A stretch of 64,000 nt of DNA from Selenomonadales bacterium OttesenSCG-928-I06 (GTDB lineage Bacteria; Bacillota; Negativicutes; Sporomusales; Sporomusaceae), in the NCBI GenBank assembly GCA_030266395.1, contig JAJDHX010000002.1, forward strand, positions 1-64,000, read 5' to 3'. This document shows, in pieces, positions 1 to 7,546 of the stretch. Position 1 is the stretch's first letter. Every line of letters begins with the position of its first letter. A model generated the notes under the pieces. It saw only the letters and a program-made list of their open reading frames with translations, was not told where the DNA came from and ran no database searches. The translations under genes were made by a program, and so were the position numbers.

Positions 1-70
1 TGCAAAACATCTAGAAGTTTCTCTTGATTATCTTATTGGCAGAACAAATAACCCTGAAGTTAATAAATAA
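1..70 (+). CDS. XRE-family transcriptional regulator, C-terminal end (partial)
   Basis: Only the last 22 codons are in the window, ending at TAA 68-70. The translated end contains LEVSLDYLIGRTNNP, the phrase that closes the helix-turn-helix domain of many XRE/Cro-type repressors. The gene starts outside the window, so DNA target and full length are unknown. It is followed at once by a strong hairpin terminator. It lies outside the prophage ends, so it is a host gene. Confidence 0.6.
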   Translation, partial: AKHLEVSLDYLIGRTNNPEVNK

Positions 71-81
71 CATATACATAA

Positions 82-103
82 AAACCACCCTTTCGGGTGG
101 TTT
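82..103. terminator. bidirectional intrinsic terminator
   Basis: Perfect 9-bp stem AAACCACCC/GGGTGGTTT around a TTTC loop, with T-rich DNA on the right and A-rich on the left. It lies between convergent genes and probably ends both. Confidence 0.85.
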
Positions 104-374
104 AATTTGTTTTTAAAGCTGCTATAAACTGATATATTATATTTTTCTTTTCAGTTACACTTTTCTCCAAATAAACTTCTGTAAGCACATCCGGAATCTC
201 AATCCCCAACTCCCGATATGCCTTGATAGATTCATGCATAGCTTGATTATAATCTTTTTTATCAAGCACCCTTAGGAGTTTCTGAACAAATAAATTAATA
301 TAACTATCATTTGAATTTTCTTTAAATAATTCTGCTGCAGTTCTTATGTCTGTTGTAAGATTAATAGTTTTCAT
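102..374 (-). CDS. hypothetical protein, 90 aa
   Basis: Small soluble protein with alternating charged and hydrophobic residues, no membrane segment and no motif I recognise. ATG start with a good ribosome site (AGGAGG about 8 bases upstream). It has its own promoter and shares a bidirectional terminator with the XRE gene, so it is a single-gene unit. Its neighbours say nothing about function. Confidence 0.6.
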   Translation of the reverse strand: MKTINLTTDIRTAAELFKENSNDSYINLFVQKLLRVLDKKDYNQAMHESIKAYRELGIEIPDVLTEVYLEKSVTEKKNIIYQFIAALKTN

Positions 375-414
375 GTCGTCTATCCTCCTATGTTCACATT
401 ATTTACTTATTCTT

Positions 415-443
415 ATTTTATCACTCACATCTCATTTTGGAAA
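415..443 (-). promoter_or_regulatory. sigma-A type promoter for the 90-aa gene
   Basis: On the minus strand: TTTCCA, 17-bp spacer, TAAAAT, about 40 bases upstream of the start codon. Fair match to the -35/-10 consensus. Confidence 0.5.
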
Positions 444-510
444 GCGATTTAAAGAATATTTTTTGATTTTTCCGAAAATTCCATCATTAATAACTCTTTT
501 TATAAAAAAA

Positions 511-534
511 CTCCTTCCCTGTCAAAGGAAGGAG
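511..534 (-). terminator. intrinsic terminator of katA
   Basis: Stem CTCCTTCC/GGAAGGAG, just past the catalase stop on the minus strand, followed in that direction by a run of seven T. Confidence 0.85.
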
Positions 535-546
535 CTTTGATTAAAA

Positions 547-2055
547 TCAAGTTGTAGCCTTCATAATCTCAGCATGCACTTTCAAATTAGCAATCTCAAT
601 TACTTTATTAAGATTCAAATTCAAAGCCTTTGCTATCCGTTCGCCATAATCTTTATCAGCCATATAACAATGAGCTGCATGACGATACTTAATATTTTCT
701 GTTGTATCCGCAATATTGCGAGCCGTATTTTCAATAAGCAAACATTTCTTATCTTCTGTCATAAGACGATATAAGTCGCCTCCTTGATAGAAACAATCAT
801 CTGTCGGGTCATCTTTAGGCTCATAATGATCCATGGCACCATCAAGCGCTAAAGGCGGCTCACGGAATTCTGGCTGCTCAGCCCACTCGCCATAACTATT
901 TGGCTCATAACCAAGTGTTGCACCATAATTTCCATCAACTCTCATCATGCCATCTCTATGATATGCATGAACCGGAACCTTAGCCTGATTTACAGGAATT
1001 GAATTATGATTTACACCAAGACGATAACGCTGTGCATCTCCATAAGAGAATAATCTGCCTTGCAGCATCTTATCAGGTGATAACCCAATACCAGGCACTA
1101 AATTAGAAGGATTGAAAGCAGCTTGCTCTACATCTGCAAAATAATTTTCCGGATTACGGTTAAGCTCCATAACCCCTACCTCAATAAGAGGATATTCTTT
1201 ATGACTCCACACCTTGCTAAGATCAAAAGGATTTTCTTTATGATTTTTAGCCTGTTCTTCAGTCATGATTTGGAAATACATTTTCCAGCGAGGATACTCT
1301 TTTCTTTCAATTGCCTCAAATAAATCTTTTTGATGACTTTCTCTATCCTTACCTACTAACTCCTCTGCCTCTTGGTCTGTTAAATTCTCAATACCTTGTT
1401 CTGTCTTGAGATGAAACTTAACCCAAACGCGTTTGTTGTCAGCATTAATTAAACTAAAAGTATGACTGCCAAAACCATGCATATGTCGATAAGATTTTGG
1501 AATACCTCTGTCTGACATAACAATAGTTACCTGATGAAATGCCTCAGGAAGTGCACTCCAAAAATCCCAGTTATTTTGAGCAGAACGCAAATTGGTTTTT
1601 GGATCTCTCTTTACCGCATGATTAAGATCAGGAAATCTCAATGGATCTCTCAGGAAAAATACCGGGGTATTATTGCCAACTAAATCCCAGTTGCCATCTT
1701 CAGTATAAAACTTAATCGCAAAACCACGAATATCTCTTTCTGCATCTGCCGCACCACGTTCACCTGCAACAGTAGAAAAACGAACAAACAAATCTGTTTT
1801 CTTACCTATTTGGGAGAAAATTTTTGCTTTTGTATATTTTGTTACATCATGAGTAACAGTAAAATGACCGAAAGCACCTGAACCTTTTGCATGCATACGA
1901 CGTTCTGGGATTACTTCCCTATCAAAATGAGCTAACTTTTCGAGAAACCAAACATCTTGCAACATCATAGGTCCTCTAGGACCAGCTGTTAAAGAATTAG
2001 TATTATCAACAACGGGAGCGCCAACTGAATTCGTCAATTTTTTCTTTTTATCCAC
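547..2055 (-). CDS. katA: catalase, monofunctional haem type (KatA)
   Basis: Converts hydrogen peroxide to water and oxygen in the cytoplasm. At 502 aa it is the size of small-subunit (clade 3) catalases. Family landmarks are present: catalytic His near residue 55 in HAKGSGAFG, catalytic Asn near 128 in [12 protein letters not shown], and the haem-ligand Tyr segment [14 protein letters not shown]. The start is GTG with GGAGGAAAAGTAA upstream. It is monocistronic, with its own promoter, terminator and an upstream PerR-like palindrome, so peroxide induction is likely. It is a host gene about 1 kb left of attL. An aerotolerance function fits an anaerobic host, but that is inference. Confidence 0.97.
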   Translation of the reverse strand: MDKKKKLTNSVGAPVVDNTNSLTAGPRGPMMLQDVWFLEKLAHFDREVIPERRMHAKGSGAFGHFTVTHDVTKYTKAKIFSQIGKKTDLFVRFSTVAGERGAADAERDIRGFAIKFYTEDGNWDLVGNNTPVFFLRDPLRFPDLNHAVKRDPKTNLRSAQNNWDFWSALPEAFHQVTIVMSDRGIPKSYRHMHGFGSHTFSLINADNKRVWVKFHLKTEQGIENLTDQEAEELVGKDRESHQKDLFEAIERKEYPRWKMYFQIMTEEQAKNHKENPFDLSKVWSHKEYPLIEVGVMELNRNPENYFADVEQAAFNPSNLVPGIGLSPDKMLQGRLFSYGDAQRYRLGVNHNSIPVNQAKVPVHAYHRDGMMRVDGNYGATLGYEPNSYGEWAEQPEFREPPLALDGAMDHYEPKDDPTDDCFYQGGDLYRLMTEDKKCLLIENTARNIADTTENIKYRHAAHCYMADKDYGERIAKALNLNLNKVIEIANLKVHAEIMKATT

Positions 2056-2152
2056 TTACTTTTCCTCCTCTACTAAATCAATGTAACACAAGAATTTTTT
2101 CCATATTATGTAATTTAACTGCTGCAAAAATTTCACATTCTCCCTATACATT

Positions 2153-2181
2153 ACTATACATCATTTCCAGAACTATTTCAA
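2153..2181 (-). promoter_or_regulatory. katA promoter
   Basis: Minus strand TTGAAA, 17-bp spacer, TATAGT, about 100 bases upstream of the katA start. The match to the sigma-A consensus is good. Confidence 0.6.
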
Positions 2182-2196
2182 TAACTTTTTTTACTA

Positions 2197-2209
2197 AATA
2201 ATAATTATT
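2197..2209. promoter_or_regulatory. PerR/Fur-like operator upstream of katA
   Basis: 13-bp palindrome AATAAT-A-ATTATT, containing the ATAATnATTAT core of the Bacillus PerR box. It sits 15 bp upstream of the katA -35. PerR control of katA is known in Bacillota; here it is inferred from sequence only. Confidence 0.5.
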
Positions 2210-2227
2210 GCTTAGTGAGAACAAAAA

Positions 2228-2262
2228 AGAAGTAAATCTATAAATTAGATAGTTTTACTTCT
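2228..2262 (-). terminator. intrinsic terminator of the TauE/SafE gene
   Basis: 9-bp stem AGAAGTAAA/TTTACTTCT with a 17-base loop, followed on the minus strand by a T run. Confidence 0.65.
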
Positions 2263-2295
2263 CATTTAATACATATTTTTACAAAATTTTTACTT

Positions 2296-3045
2296 TTAGA
2301 AACTTCCCGCAATAAATCTAATACCTAAAGCAAAAAGAGCAACCGAAAGCAAAGTTATAATAACTTTAGACTTTGTTTTTCTGGCCAATCTTGCCCCAAT
2401 TTGAGCACCAACAACAGCACCAAGCCCAATCGAAATTGCAGGCACAGCTAAAACATTGCCTAAACTAAAATGCGAAGCCACACCTACACCAGACGATATT
2501 GCTAAAACAAATTGCGAAGTTGCAGTTGCCACATGAGTAGGAAAACCAAGTACTAAAATCATCATAGGAACATGAATTATGCCTCCGCCTATTCCCATTA
2601 TACTTGAAATAAAACCAACAAAAGCACTTGCTACAACACCTATTGTTTTATTATAAGTAAAAGTATCTTTATTAAAATCTATTGCAGCTTTAGAAGATGG
2701 TTTAATAAGCATAACCAGAGCTAATGCAATAAGCAAAATTCCAAAAGATAAATTAAAACTAGAAACAGTAAAATATTGTGCCATATAACTTCCCAAAAAA
2801 GCACCCGGAATTGTTGCTAAGGCAAACCTTATCCCTGCATCATAAAAAACTTTCTTTTGCTTTATGTAAGCATAACTTCCAGATATAGCATTAAAAAAGA
2901 CTACCATAAGCGAAGTGCCCACAGCATTTTGTGGTGTGAAATTTAAAAGAAGGACAAAAACAGGAATTAAAATAAGACCCCCACCTATACCAACAAGCGT
3001 ACCGAAGGTCCCTACTCCCAGCCCTAAAACAAAATACATAATCAC
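2296..3045 (-). CDS. TauE/SafE family membrane transporter
   Basis: Integral membrane protein of 249 aa with about eight hydrophobic segments and the duplicated glycine motifs of the family (GTLVGIGGGLILIP near residue 17, SSIMGIGGGIIHVP near 147). Members export sulfite, sulfoacetate or other sulfur anions; the substrate cannot be told here. The called GTG start has no clear ribosome site. In-frame codons extend upstream through ILTSV to AGAGGGGGAG, where ATA (3066) or ATC (3060) would be better spaced, so the true N-terminus may be a few residues longer. The prophage inserted about 54 bp upstream, replacing the region where its promoter would lie. Confidence 0.85.
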   Translation of the reverse strand: MIMYFVLGLGVGTFGTLVGIGGGLILIPVFVLLLNFTPQNAVGTSLMVVFFNAISGSYAYIKQKKVFYDAGIRFALATIPGAFLGSYMAQYFTVSSFNLSFGILLIALALVMLIKPSSKAAIDFNKDTFTYNKTIGVVASAFVGFISSIMGIGGGIIHVPMMILVLGFPTHVATATSQFVLAISSGVGVASHFSLGNVLAVPAISIGLGAVVGAQIGARLARKTKSKVIITLLSVALFALGIRFIAGSF

Positions 3046-3098
3046 TGAAGTAAGGATTTTTATCTCCCCCTCTTTCTAAATAACCTTAACTGCATTTT

Positions 3099-3119
3099 TT
3101 CAGATATTCTTATAATATA
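3099..3119 (+). other. attL core
   Basis: TTCAGATATTCTTATAATATA, identical to 50359-50379. Flanking bases differ at both ends, so the repeat is exactly 21 bp. It lies in a host intergenic region, not in a tRNA gene, and includes TATAAT. Confidence 0.88.
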
Positions 3120-3231
3120 ATATATAATAATTCTATAAAAAATACAACGTCTTTAACCCTTTAAAAATCAATGTTTTTGTTTTCAAACAATAAATTTAAA
3201 CAATAGAAACAGGCTCATATTTTTAAATCCT

Positions 3232-3252
3232 GTGCACCAAATGTGCACCTTT
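3232..3252 (+). other. left integrase arm-site candidate (paired GTGCAC)
   Basis: GTGCAC at 3232 and 3243, 11 bp apart, then CTTT. The same layout GTGCAC-N5-GTGCACCTTT occurs near attR at 50286. One copy on each side of the core fits arm-type integrase or excisionase binding sites. Confidence 0.5.
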
Positions 3253-3263
3253 AATAAAAAACA

Positions 3264-3284
3264 AGCCTCCTATCTCAGGAGGCT
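3264..3284. terminator. terminator of the 118-aa ancillary gene
   Basis: 8-bp stem AGCCTCCT/AGGAGGCT, T-rich on both strands. It ends the last minus-strand prophage gene. Confidence 0.8.
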
Positions 3285-3294
3285 TTTAGTTGTT

Positions 3295-3651
3295 TTAATT
3301 ACTATATTCTTCAATAAGCTTTTTTATTTTTTCTATTTCTTCATCTAACACGTAATAATTTTCTTGAGTAAATCTTTCTTTAAATACATTAAATTCATCA
3401 ACAGAAAGACCTTCTTGTGTTAAGTAAAAATATACACATTCAATATCAGGTATCATGATTAAGGTTTCATTATCAATCTCCATACCTTTTCTTGATAAAT
3501 ACTCAACCAATGTTTCATGCAAATATCCTTTTTCATTCATATACCCGTCACGATCTTTACGTATGTGAGAAAAGATACAGTGTTTACTTTTAATACCCTC
3601 CCAGTATTTTAATTGTTCTTTTAATACTTTTAAACGTTCATCTTCTACCAT
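3295..3651 (-). CDS. hypothetical prophage-end protein, 118 aa (moron-like)
   Basis: Soluble, charged protein beginning MVEDERLKVLKEQLKYWEGIKSK and ending in a helical acidic segment; I recognise no family. It is the outermost prophage gene at attL, with its own promoter (3682-3711) and terminator, and is cut off from the late operon by the terminator at 3720. That is the architecture of a gene expressed in the lysogen. The sequence shows no toxin, immunity or membrane signature. Confidence 0.65.
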   Translation of the reverse strand: MVEDERLKVLKEQLKYWEGIKSKHCIFSHIRKDRDGYMNEKGYLHETLVEYLSRKGMEIDNETLIMIPDIECVYFYLTQEGLSVDEFNVFKERFTQENYYVLDEEIEKIKKLIEEYSN

Positions 3652-3681
3652 GTTCTTTTTCCCTTTCTTGGTTTTTAATTA

Positions 3682-3711
3682 ATTATAGCACGATGTTAGT
3701 ACAATTAACAA
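3682..3711 (-). promoter_or_regulatory. promoter of the 118-aa ancillary gene
   Basis: Minus strand TTGTTA, 18-bp spacer, TATAAT (perfect -10), about 30 bases upstream of the start codon. Confidence 0.65.
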
Positions 3712-3719
3712 AAAAATAA

Positions 3720-3751
3720 GCCCTCACCAGTCGATTAAAACTGATGAGGGC
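3720..3751 (-). terminator. terminator at the end of the XhlA-like unit
   Basis: Stem GCCCTCA/TGAGGGC, extended by CAGT/ACTG with a small offset, followed on the minus strand by TTATTTTTTTG. Confidence 0.8.
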
Positions 3752-3767
3752 GTTTGTGTTTAAAAAT

Positions 3768-4148
3768 TCATAATTTGATTACTGCAACCAAGGCACAAAT
3801 TACTGCGAGAAACCCCCCAACAACAGTAATAGTTAAATTTCTATTACTGGTACTGATATTGGCGGTTATTGTATCTACTCCATCCTTGATTTCTTTTATA
3901 TTATTTTCTATTCTTTCATCATTCTTTTTGAGCCAACTTAGATTTTCATCTAATTTGGTCTCTATTCTTATTGCTGTTGCTTCTAAATTATTAACTCTTT
4001 GCTCAAGATCTGACATACCGCCACCTCCTCCAGTTCCGCCATATCGTTGATTAACACCTATATTTGATTCTATTCTCTTGCTTTTTTGCTCTTTATATTC
4101 ATTTATTTTAACAACATTTGTGTCGCTTTCGATTACACTTTTATTCAT
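3768..4148 (-). CDS. coiled-coil protein with C-terminal membrane anchor (XhlA/holin-associated type)
   Basis: 126 aa. Order: basic N-terminal stretch, glycine linker (GGTGGGGG, about 38-44), coiled coil MSDLEQRVNNLEATAIRIETKLDENL (45-75), then one hydrophobic helix ending in VVGGFLAVICALVAVIKL. The coiled coil plus C-terminal anchor resembles XhlA-type proteins that sit with phage holins. An internal ATG at residue 45 would yield the minimal XhlA-like form. Start and upstream stop overlap as TAATG, so translation is coupled. It may help in lysis, but a terminator separates it from the endolysin cluster. Confidence 0.6.
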   Translation of the reverse strand: MNKSVIESDTNVVKINEYKEQKSKRIESNIGVNQRYGGTGGGGGMSDLEQRVNNLEATAIRIETKLDENLSWLKKNDERIENNIKEIKDGVDTITANISTSNRNLTITVVGGFLAVICALVAVIKL

Positions 4149-4660
4149 TATAATTGAAACATCAATCCCAGTGATCTAATTATATCTTTTGCATCAGTAC
4201 TATCCACTTCAAATTCTAAAGATTCGCCATCCATCCTTATTATTTTTAACATTTTTGTTTTTGAATCAGCAGTATTAGAACGAGCAAGAGCATAAAAACG
4301 CAAAGGAGTGACACGCGCCGCGTCGGCCATTTCTAAAAGAGGATGCGCAGAAAGATAAAAACGAATCAAATCTTGTATAAATGCATTTGGCGTATCTGTA
4401 GACCACTCTAATTTATCTATATAACGCAAAAGAAATCTGTCAAAAAATTGTTGATTAAAGGTTAATATACCTTCAACATTTTGGCGAAAAATTTCTTTCA
4501 AAGAAAAAACCAATTCATTATAATTATGAGGCCAAGTAGGAAGATGTGAAAAAAACTTAATAGTTTGTAATGCTTTTGTAAAAATCATAGGATCATTTTT
4601 ATATGCATTTATGCATTCTTGTAAATAAGATTCAGCTTTATAGCCATTTTCGTAAGCCAT
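4148..4660 (-). CDS. hypothetical phage protein, 170 aa
   Basis: Soluble, mostly helical protein rich in aromatic and leucine residues; no family recognised and no signal or membrane segment. ATG start behind a run of seven G that can serve as ribosome site. Translationally coupled (TAATG) to the XhlA-like gene, so the two probably act together. It begins after the terminator at 4790-4813, so it likely uses a promoter in the 4661-4789 gap, where I see no convincing -35/-10 pair. Confidence 0.55.
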   Translation of the reverse strand: MAYENGYKAESYLQECINAYKNDPMIFTKALQTIKFFSHLPTWPHNYNELVFSLKEIFRQNVEGILTFNQQFFDRFLLRYIDKLEWSTDTPNAFIQDLIRFYLSAHPLLEMADAARVTPLRFYALARSNTADSKTKMLKIIRMDGESLEFEVDSTDAKDIIRSLGLMFQL

Positions 4661-4789
4661 ATTCTAGCCCCCCCTAAAAAATTGTTTGTAAAACTATATT
4701 TCTACAAAAATTTACCTAATCCTTTTAGGAGGTTGTTATTAGTATATTGCAAATACTGTCTCACGATTCTTAGAATTACAAAAAAATAA

Positions 4790-4813
4790 AGCCCCGACTT
4801 TTTCGCCAGAGCT
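4790..4813 (-). terminator. intrinsic terminator after the lysis operon
   Basis: Minus strand AGCTCTGGC-GAAAAA-GTCGGGGCT, a 9-bp stem using G-U pairs, then TTATTTTTTTG. It ends the long late transcript after the 186-aa membrane protein. Confidence 0.7.
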
Positions 4814-4887
4814 TCTTCAATTTAACTTTAAAATATCCAAAGAAATAAGTAAAGTCCCGAACTTTTCAGTTTGTTTTTCTTAGAATT

Positions 4888-5448
4888 TTAAAATGTATAC
4901 CTTATCCCAAAATAACTTTTATTATCCTTCAAATCTTGAATCATAGCAACACCTAGGTAATGTCCACTTTTAGAAACTCTTTTAGAATAATCTATGCCAG
5001 CATACTTATCAGGATAGTAAGTTATCCCTATAATCTTCTTTTTATATGCTTTTATATTATATTGGTTTAAAACAACAGGATCATTTGGTTCAAAATCATT
5101 TATATCAAATTTATAATCAGGATTATCCGGTTTTGTGATAATGCTAAAATCAGCATTATTTTTTTTACGCTCATTTTCTGCCGTTGCGGAGATTCCCGCA
5201 ACGGTGGTTTTAACCACATATTCAGCAGGTTTGTTCTTCAACTCTTTAATCAAATCAGCGGCCTCTTTAGCCTGTTCTTCTAATATTTTAATTTTAGCGT
5301 CTTTGGCCGCTGATTGAATCCCCGAAACCGTTTCTGCTTCGTTCTGCGAGATTATTTTAATTGTTTGACCAGTTGCATTCAGATAATAAAAAAGTCCAGC
5401 CAGAACGGCTAGAATTAACGCGATTATTATGATCTTTTTCTTAGTCAT
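4888..5448 (-). CDS. membrane-anchored envelope protein, spanin-like candidate, 186 aa
   Basis: N-terminal membrane helix (KKIIIIALILAVLAGLFYYL, residues 4-23), then a predicted extracytoplasmic helical segment rich in Lys/Glu/Ala (about 45-75) and a beta-rich C-terminus ending SYFGIRYTF. The ORF track starts at TTG 5505. I prefer ATG 5448 because it overlaps the stop of the upstream small gene as TGATG. One inner-membrane anchor plus a periplasmic domain, last in the lysis cluster, is what an inner-membrane spanin would look like in a diderm host. No family is recognised, so the role is inferred. Confidence 0.6.
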   Translation of the reverse strand: MTKKKIIIIALILAVLAGLFYYLNATGQTIKIISQNEAETVSGIQSAAKDAKIKILEEQAKEAADLIKELKNKPAEYVVKTTVAGISATAENERKKNNADFSIITKPDNPDYKFDINDFEPNDPVVLNQYNIKAYKKKIIGITYYPDKYAGIDYSKRVSKSGHYLGVAMIQDLKDNKSYFGIRYTF

Positions 5449-5612
5449 CAGAATATCAGCTTTCCAAGCCCTAAACCAACTAAAAATCCTATACCACAAC
5501 CCCAATAAAATACTTTTTTACATTTACTGTTCATATACTCTTTAGTTTTTTCATTGAAACCTATTAGGCTATCTGTAGCACCTGTTAGTAGATCTATTAG
5601 TTTTTGAATCAT
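5448..5612 (-). CDS. small membrane protein, 54 aa (not in ORF track)
   Basis: Reads MIQKLIDLLTGATDSL, then a basic patch and one glycine-rich hydrophobic helix (VFYWGCGIGFLVGLGLGKLIF) at the C-terminus. The ribosome site is strong (AAAGGGGTGG). Its ATG overlaps the upstream stop as ATGA and its TGA overlaps the downstream ATG as TGATG, so it sits in an unbroken coupled chain. A single glycine-zipper helix in a lysis cluster suggests a holin helper or antiholin; this is inference. Confidence 0.6.
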   Translation of the reverse strand: MIQKLIDLLTGATDSLIGFNEKTKEYMNSKCKKVFYWGCGIGFLVGLGLGKLIF

Positions 5613-5788
5613 GAAGTCCACCCCTTTCTCATATAAAACGACCAGTCTAAAGCATTTGTTGGCATGTTATCGCAGCCTATCACCTCAGCACATTTATACC
5701 CGGCACAACTTTCGAAACGTTCTTGACAGAGATCTGTTTCTTTATATAAATTTTGAAACTTGCAGCCATTATCAAAATGAGGACACAT
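5609..5788 (-). CDS. small cysteine-rich protein, 59 aa (not in ORF track)
   Basis: Begins MCPHFDNGCKFQNLY and has six cysteines (residues 2, 9, 21, 28, 33, 39), suggesting a metal-binding or disulfide fold. The start lies inside the last 17 bases of the amidase gene in another frame, and the stop overlaps the next start as ATGA. No family recognised. Coupling at both ends and its cysteine pattern favour a real gene over chance. Confidence 0.5.
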   Translation of the reverse strand: MCPHFDNGCKFQNLYKETDLCQERFESCAGYKCAEVIGCDNMPTNALDWSFYMRKGWTS

Positions 5789-6314
5789 CTCGATACCACT
5801 TAGCCTTTCCTCTTAATACTTCCCCGCCATCTTTTATAATTCCGTCATAATCCTTAAGCTTCCACAAATCCCAACGAGTATTAGGATCGCCACTGTGTGG
5901 ACCATATCCATCTTCTAAAGCTGCTTCGGCATGAGTTTTAATGTTGTCATAATTTATTTCTAGCCCAAATTTTTTAGCCAACACTTCTATTAATTTCGCA
6001 GCGGTTTCAATTTGATTTGCAGTTGGTGGACAGTCCCCTGTTGGTAGTCCGTCTTTATCAGGACTAGCCCCAAAAGCACAACAAAGTGACACCGCTATTG
6101 AATTGGAGTTTCTACCATAAGTATGAGCTCCGCCTGTTTGAATATAAGTTTCTTTTGTATATACATCTCCGTTGCCTTTTATGCAAAATTGATAAGTACT
6201 AAATACAGTATTATAGCCGCCTGCTGTCCAATGCAGATATATTGCTTGAGGTCTAGATCCTACACACTGCATTGTTTTTATTTCGTCTAAAGTTACTTTA
6301 ATTATTAGAATCAC
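5772..6314 (-). CDS. N-acetylmuramoyl-L-alanine amidase (endolysin)
   Basis: Amidase_2/PGRP-type zinc hydrolase that cleaves the lactyl-peptide bond of peptidoglycan at lysis. Landmarks: IYLHWTAGG (first zinc His), the SNSIAVSLCCAFGA strand, and TH in NIKTHAEAA. It has no separate cell-wall-binding domain and no signal peptide, so it needs a holin. The ORF track starts at 6371, 74 bases inside the upstream gene, which is unlikely. GTG 6314 is used here, but it overlaps the Shine-Dalgarno AGAAGGTGAT. ATA at 6305 (giving IKVTLDEIKTM) is better spaced; see findings. Confidence 0.88.
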   Translation of the reverse strand: MILIIKVTLDEIKTMQCVGSRPQAIYLHWTAGGYNTVFSTYQFCIKGNGDVYTKETYIQTGGAHTYGRNSNSIAVSLCCAFGASPDKDGLPTGDCPPTANQIETAAKLIEVLAKKFGLEINYDNIKTHAEAALEDGYGPHSGDPNTRWDLWKLKDYDGIIKDGGEVLRGKAKWYRDVSSF

Positions 6315-6636
6315 CTTCTTTTCTAATCTCATTTTCAATACTATCAGAAATACCGTTGTCATCTTTATCAACTAAGGCTTTAACTAAAAATACAATAAAA
6401 GCTAGTACTTGAGTTGCTGTAGTCGCTCTAAAAAGGTCTATAAGTATATTTAAATCAACTACACCACGATTTTTAAAATTCCAAAAATACATACCAAAAA
6501 AAGTCGCAATTATAAAAATAAGCACGAAGCAAGTTATATAAACTGCTTTCATGCTTGGGCTGCCATTTATGAATTTTTGTACCGTAGGTAAATAGTCATA
6601 CGATTTTAATAAGTATTGCTTAGCTTTATTAAACAT
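6298..6636 (-). CDS. holin-like protein, two membrane segments
   Basis: 112 aa from ATG 6636 (AGGTGATTAGA upstream). The longer GTG start in the track overlaps that ribosome site. Two hydrophobic helices (AVYITCFVLIFIIATFFGMYF and TATQVLAFIVFLVKALV) and a charged tail DKDDNGISDSIENEIRK, the usual holin layout. Directly upstream of and overlapping the amidase, hence the best holin candidate. No sequence family identified. Confidence 0.65.
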   Translation of the reverse strand: MFNKAKQYLLKSYDYLPTVQKFINGSPSMKAVYITCFVLIFIIATFFGMYFWNFKNRGVVDLNILIDLFRATTATQVLAFIVFLVKALVDKDDNGISDSIENEIRKEGDSNN

Positions 6637-6641
6637 TCTAA

Positions 6642-6986
6642 TCACCTAATGAACCTTGAATTGTATTCTGCTTCACTTGCTGGCATGTTCATTATATCTT
6701 TAACAATCGTATCAACATGGCCGTTTCCGCCTAAATTTTTATAAACTTGGTGTAGCTCTTGAATTAATTGTTTTTCTGAATCATATGCCCATTTTCTTTT
6801 TATATAATGTTCTTTGCTTTCTGTTATCCTAATTCTTAATAAATCTGTTAAAGCTATTTCTACAGCTTTGTTTTTTAATGTGTATTCTTGAATTAACTGC
6901 TTAGCCTTTAAAAAAGCAAGACCGCCAAGAGCTAAAATGCAGGTACTAACAATAGTTGATATTATTAAAACCAAGTCTAAATACAT
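6642..6986 (-). CDS. small membrane protein of the lysis module
   Basis: 114 aa with one N-terminal membrane helix (LVLIISTIVSTCILALGGLAFL) followed by a cytoplasmic helical domain containing HQVYKNLGGNGHVDTIV. From memory, this LGGNG stretch occurs in proteins next to holins of Bacillota phages. It overlaps the holin-like gene by a few bases. It may be a second holin or holin regulator. Confidence 0.55.
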   Translation of the reverse strand: MYLDLVLIISTIVSTCILALGGLAFLKAKQLIQEYTLKNKAVEIALTDLLRIRITESKEHYIKRKWAYDSEKQLIQELHQVYKNLGGNGHVDTIVKDIMNMPASEAEYNSRFIR

Positions 6987-6999
6987 TTAGCGACCACTC

Positions 7000-7536
7000 C
7001 TACCCTATTTTTCTGAATGGATTAAAATGCCATGCAAGCATTTTCCTGCCTTCTTTAAACCCCATAAACTTCCAACCCATATAAATTCTAATTCCTAAGC
7101 GAGGAGCAAAAGGAATTTTATAAGTTTTTACTACATAAATCATAAATCCTCTAGAATACAAGGGCTTAGATTTATCATAACAAAAGCAGTAACCCTCAAT
7201 TGCTGGGCTACTGCTTGTTATTTTTTCATTACCTTTTATAGTTAAATTAATTTTACTCGGCAGATTATAACCTAAAACATTATACCTAAAACCATATCCA
7301 GTATTGCGATATAGCCATGTTACCCTTCTCCAATACATTGCTAACCAACTATTGCCTGGATGTCTTTTGTTGTGTTCCATGTCGCCATCAGCCCAGTTAT
7401 CATGTGTTACAAACCAGGACAACCTCTTTGGATATTCTCCTAAATTATTACTAAAAAGCACTACAACTGGATTCAAAAGGTAACATATGATTAACCATAA
7501 AATATTTAAAAGTGCATATATTAAAAATCTTATCAT
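7000..7536 (-). CDS. phage membrane-anchored protein, 178 aa
   Basis: N-terminal hydrophobic helix (FLIYALLNILWLIICYLLNPVVVLF), then a domain rich in Trp/Tyr/Arg with WFVTHDNWADGD and NTGYGFRYNVLGY. From memory such proteins are widespread as unknowns between tail-fibre and lysis genes of tailed phages. Good ribosome site (TTAGGAGTG). Function unknown. Confidence 0.6.
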   Translation of the reverse strand: MIRFLIYALLNILWLIICYLLNPVVVLFSNNLGEYPKRLSWFVTHDNWADGDMEHNKRHPGNSWLAMYWRRVTWLYRNTGYGFRYNVLGYNLPSKINLTIKGNEKITSSSPAIEGYCFCYDKSKPLYSRGFMIYVVKTYKIPFAPRLGIRIYMGWKFMGFKEGRKMLAWHFNPFRKIG

Positions 7537-7546
7537 TTAAACACTC

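Noticed and set aside
4661-4887. Hidden gene in the gap after the spanin-like gene
   Set aside because: I see only the terminator and AT-rich DNA; no frame with a start and ribosome site.
5611-5850. Plus-strand ORF of 79 aa
   Set aside because: It is antisense to the two small coupled minus-strand genes and has no ribosome site or family features.
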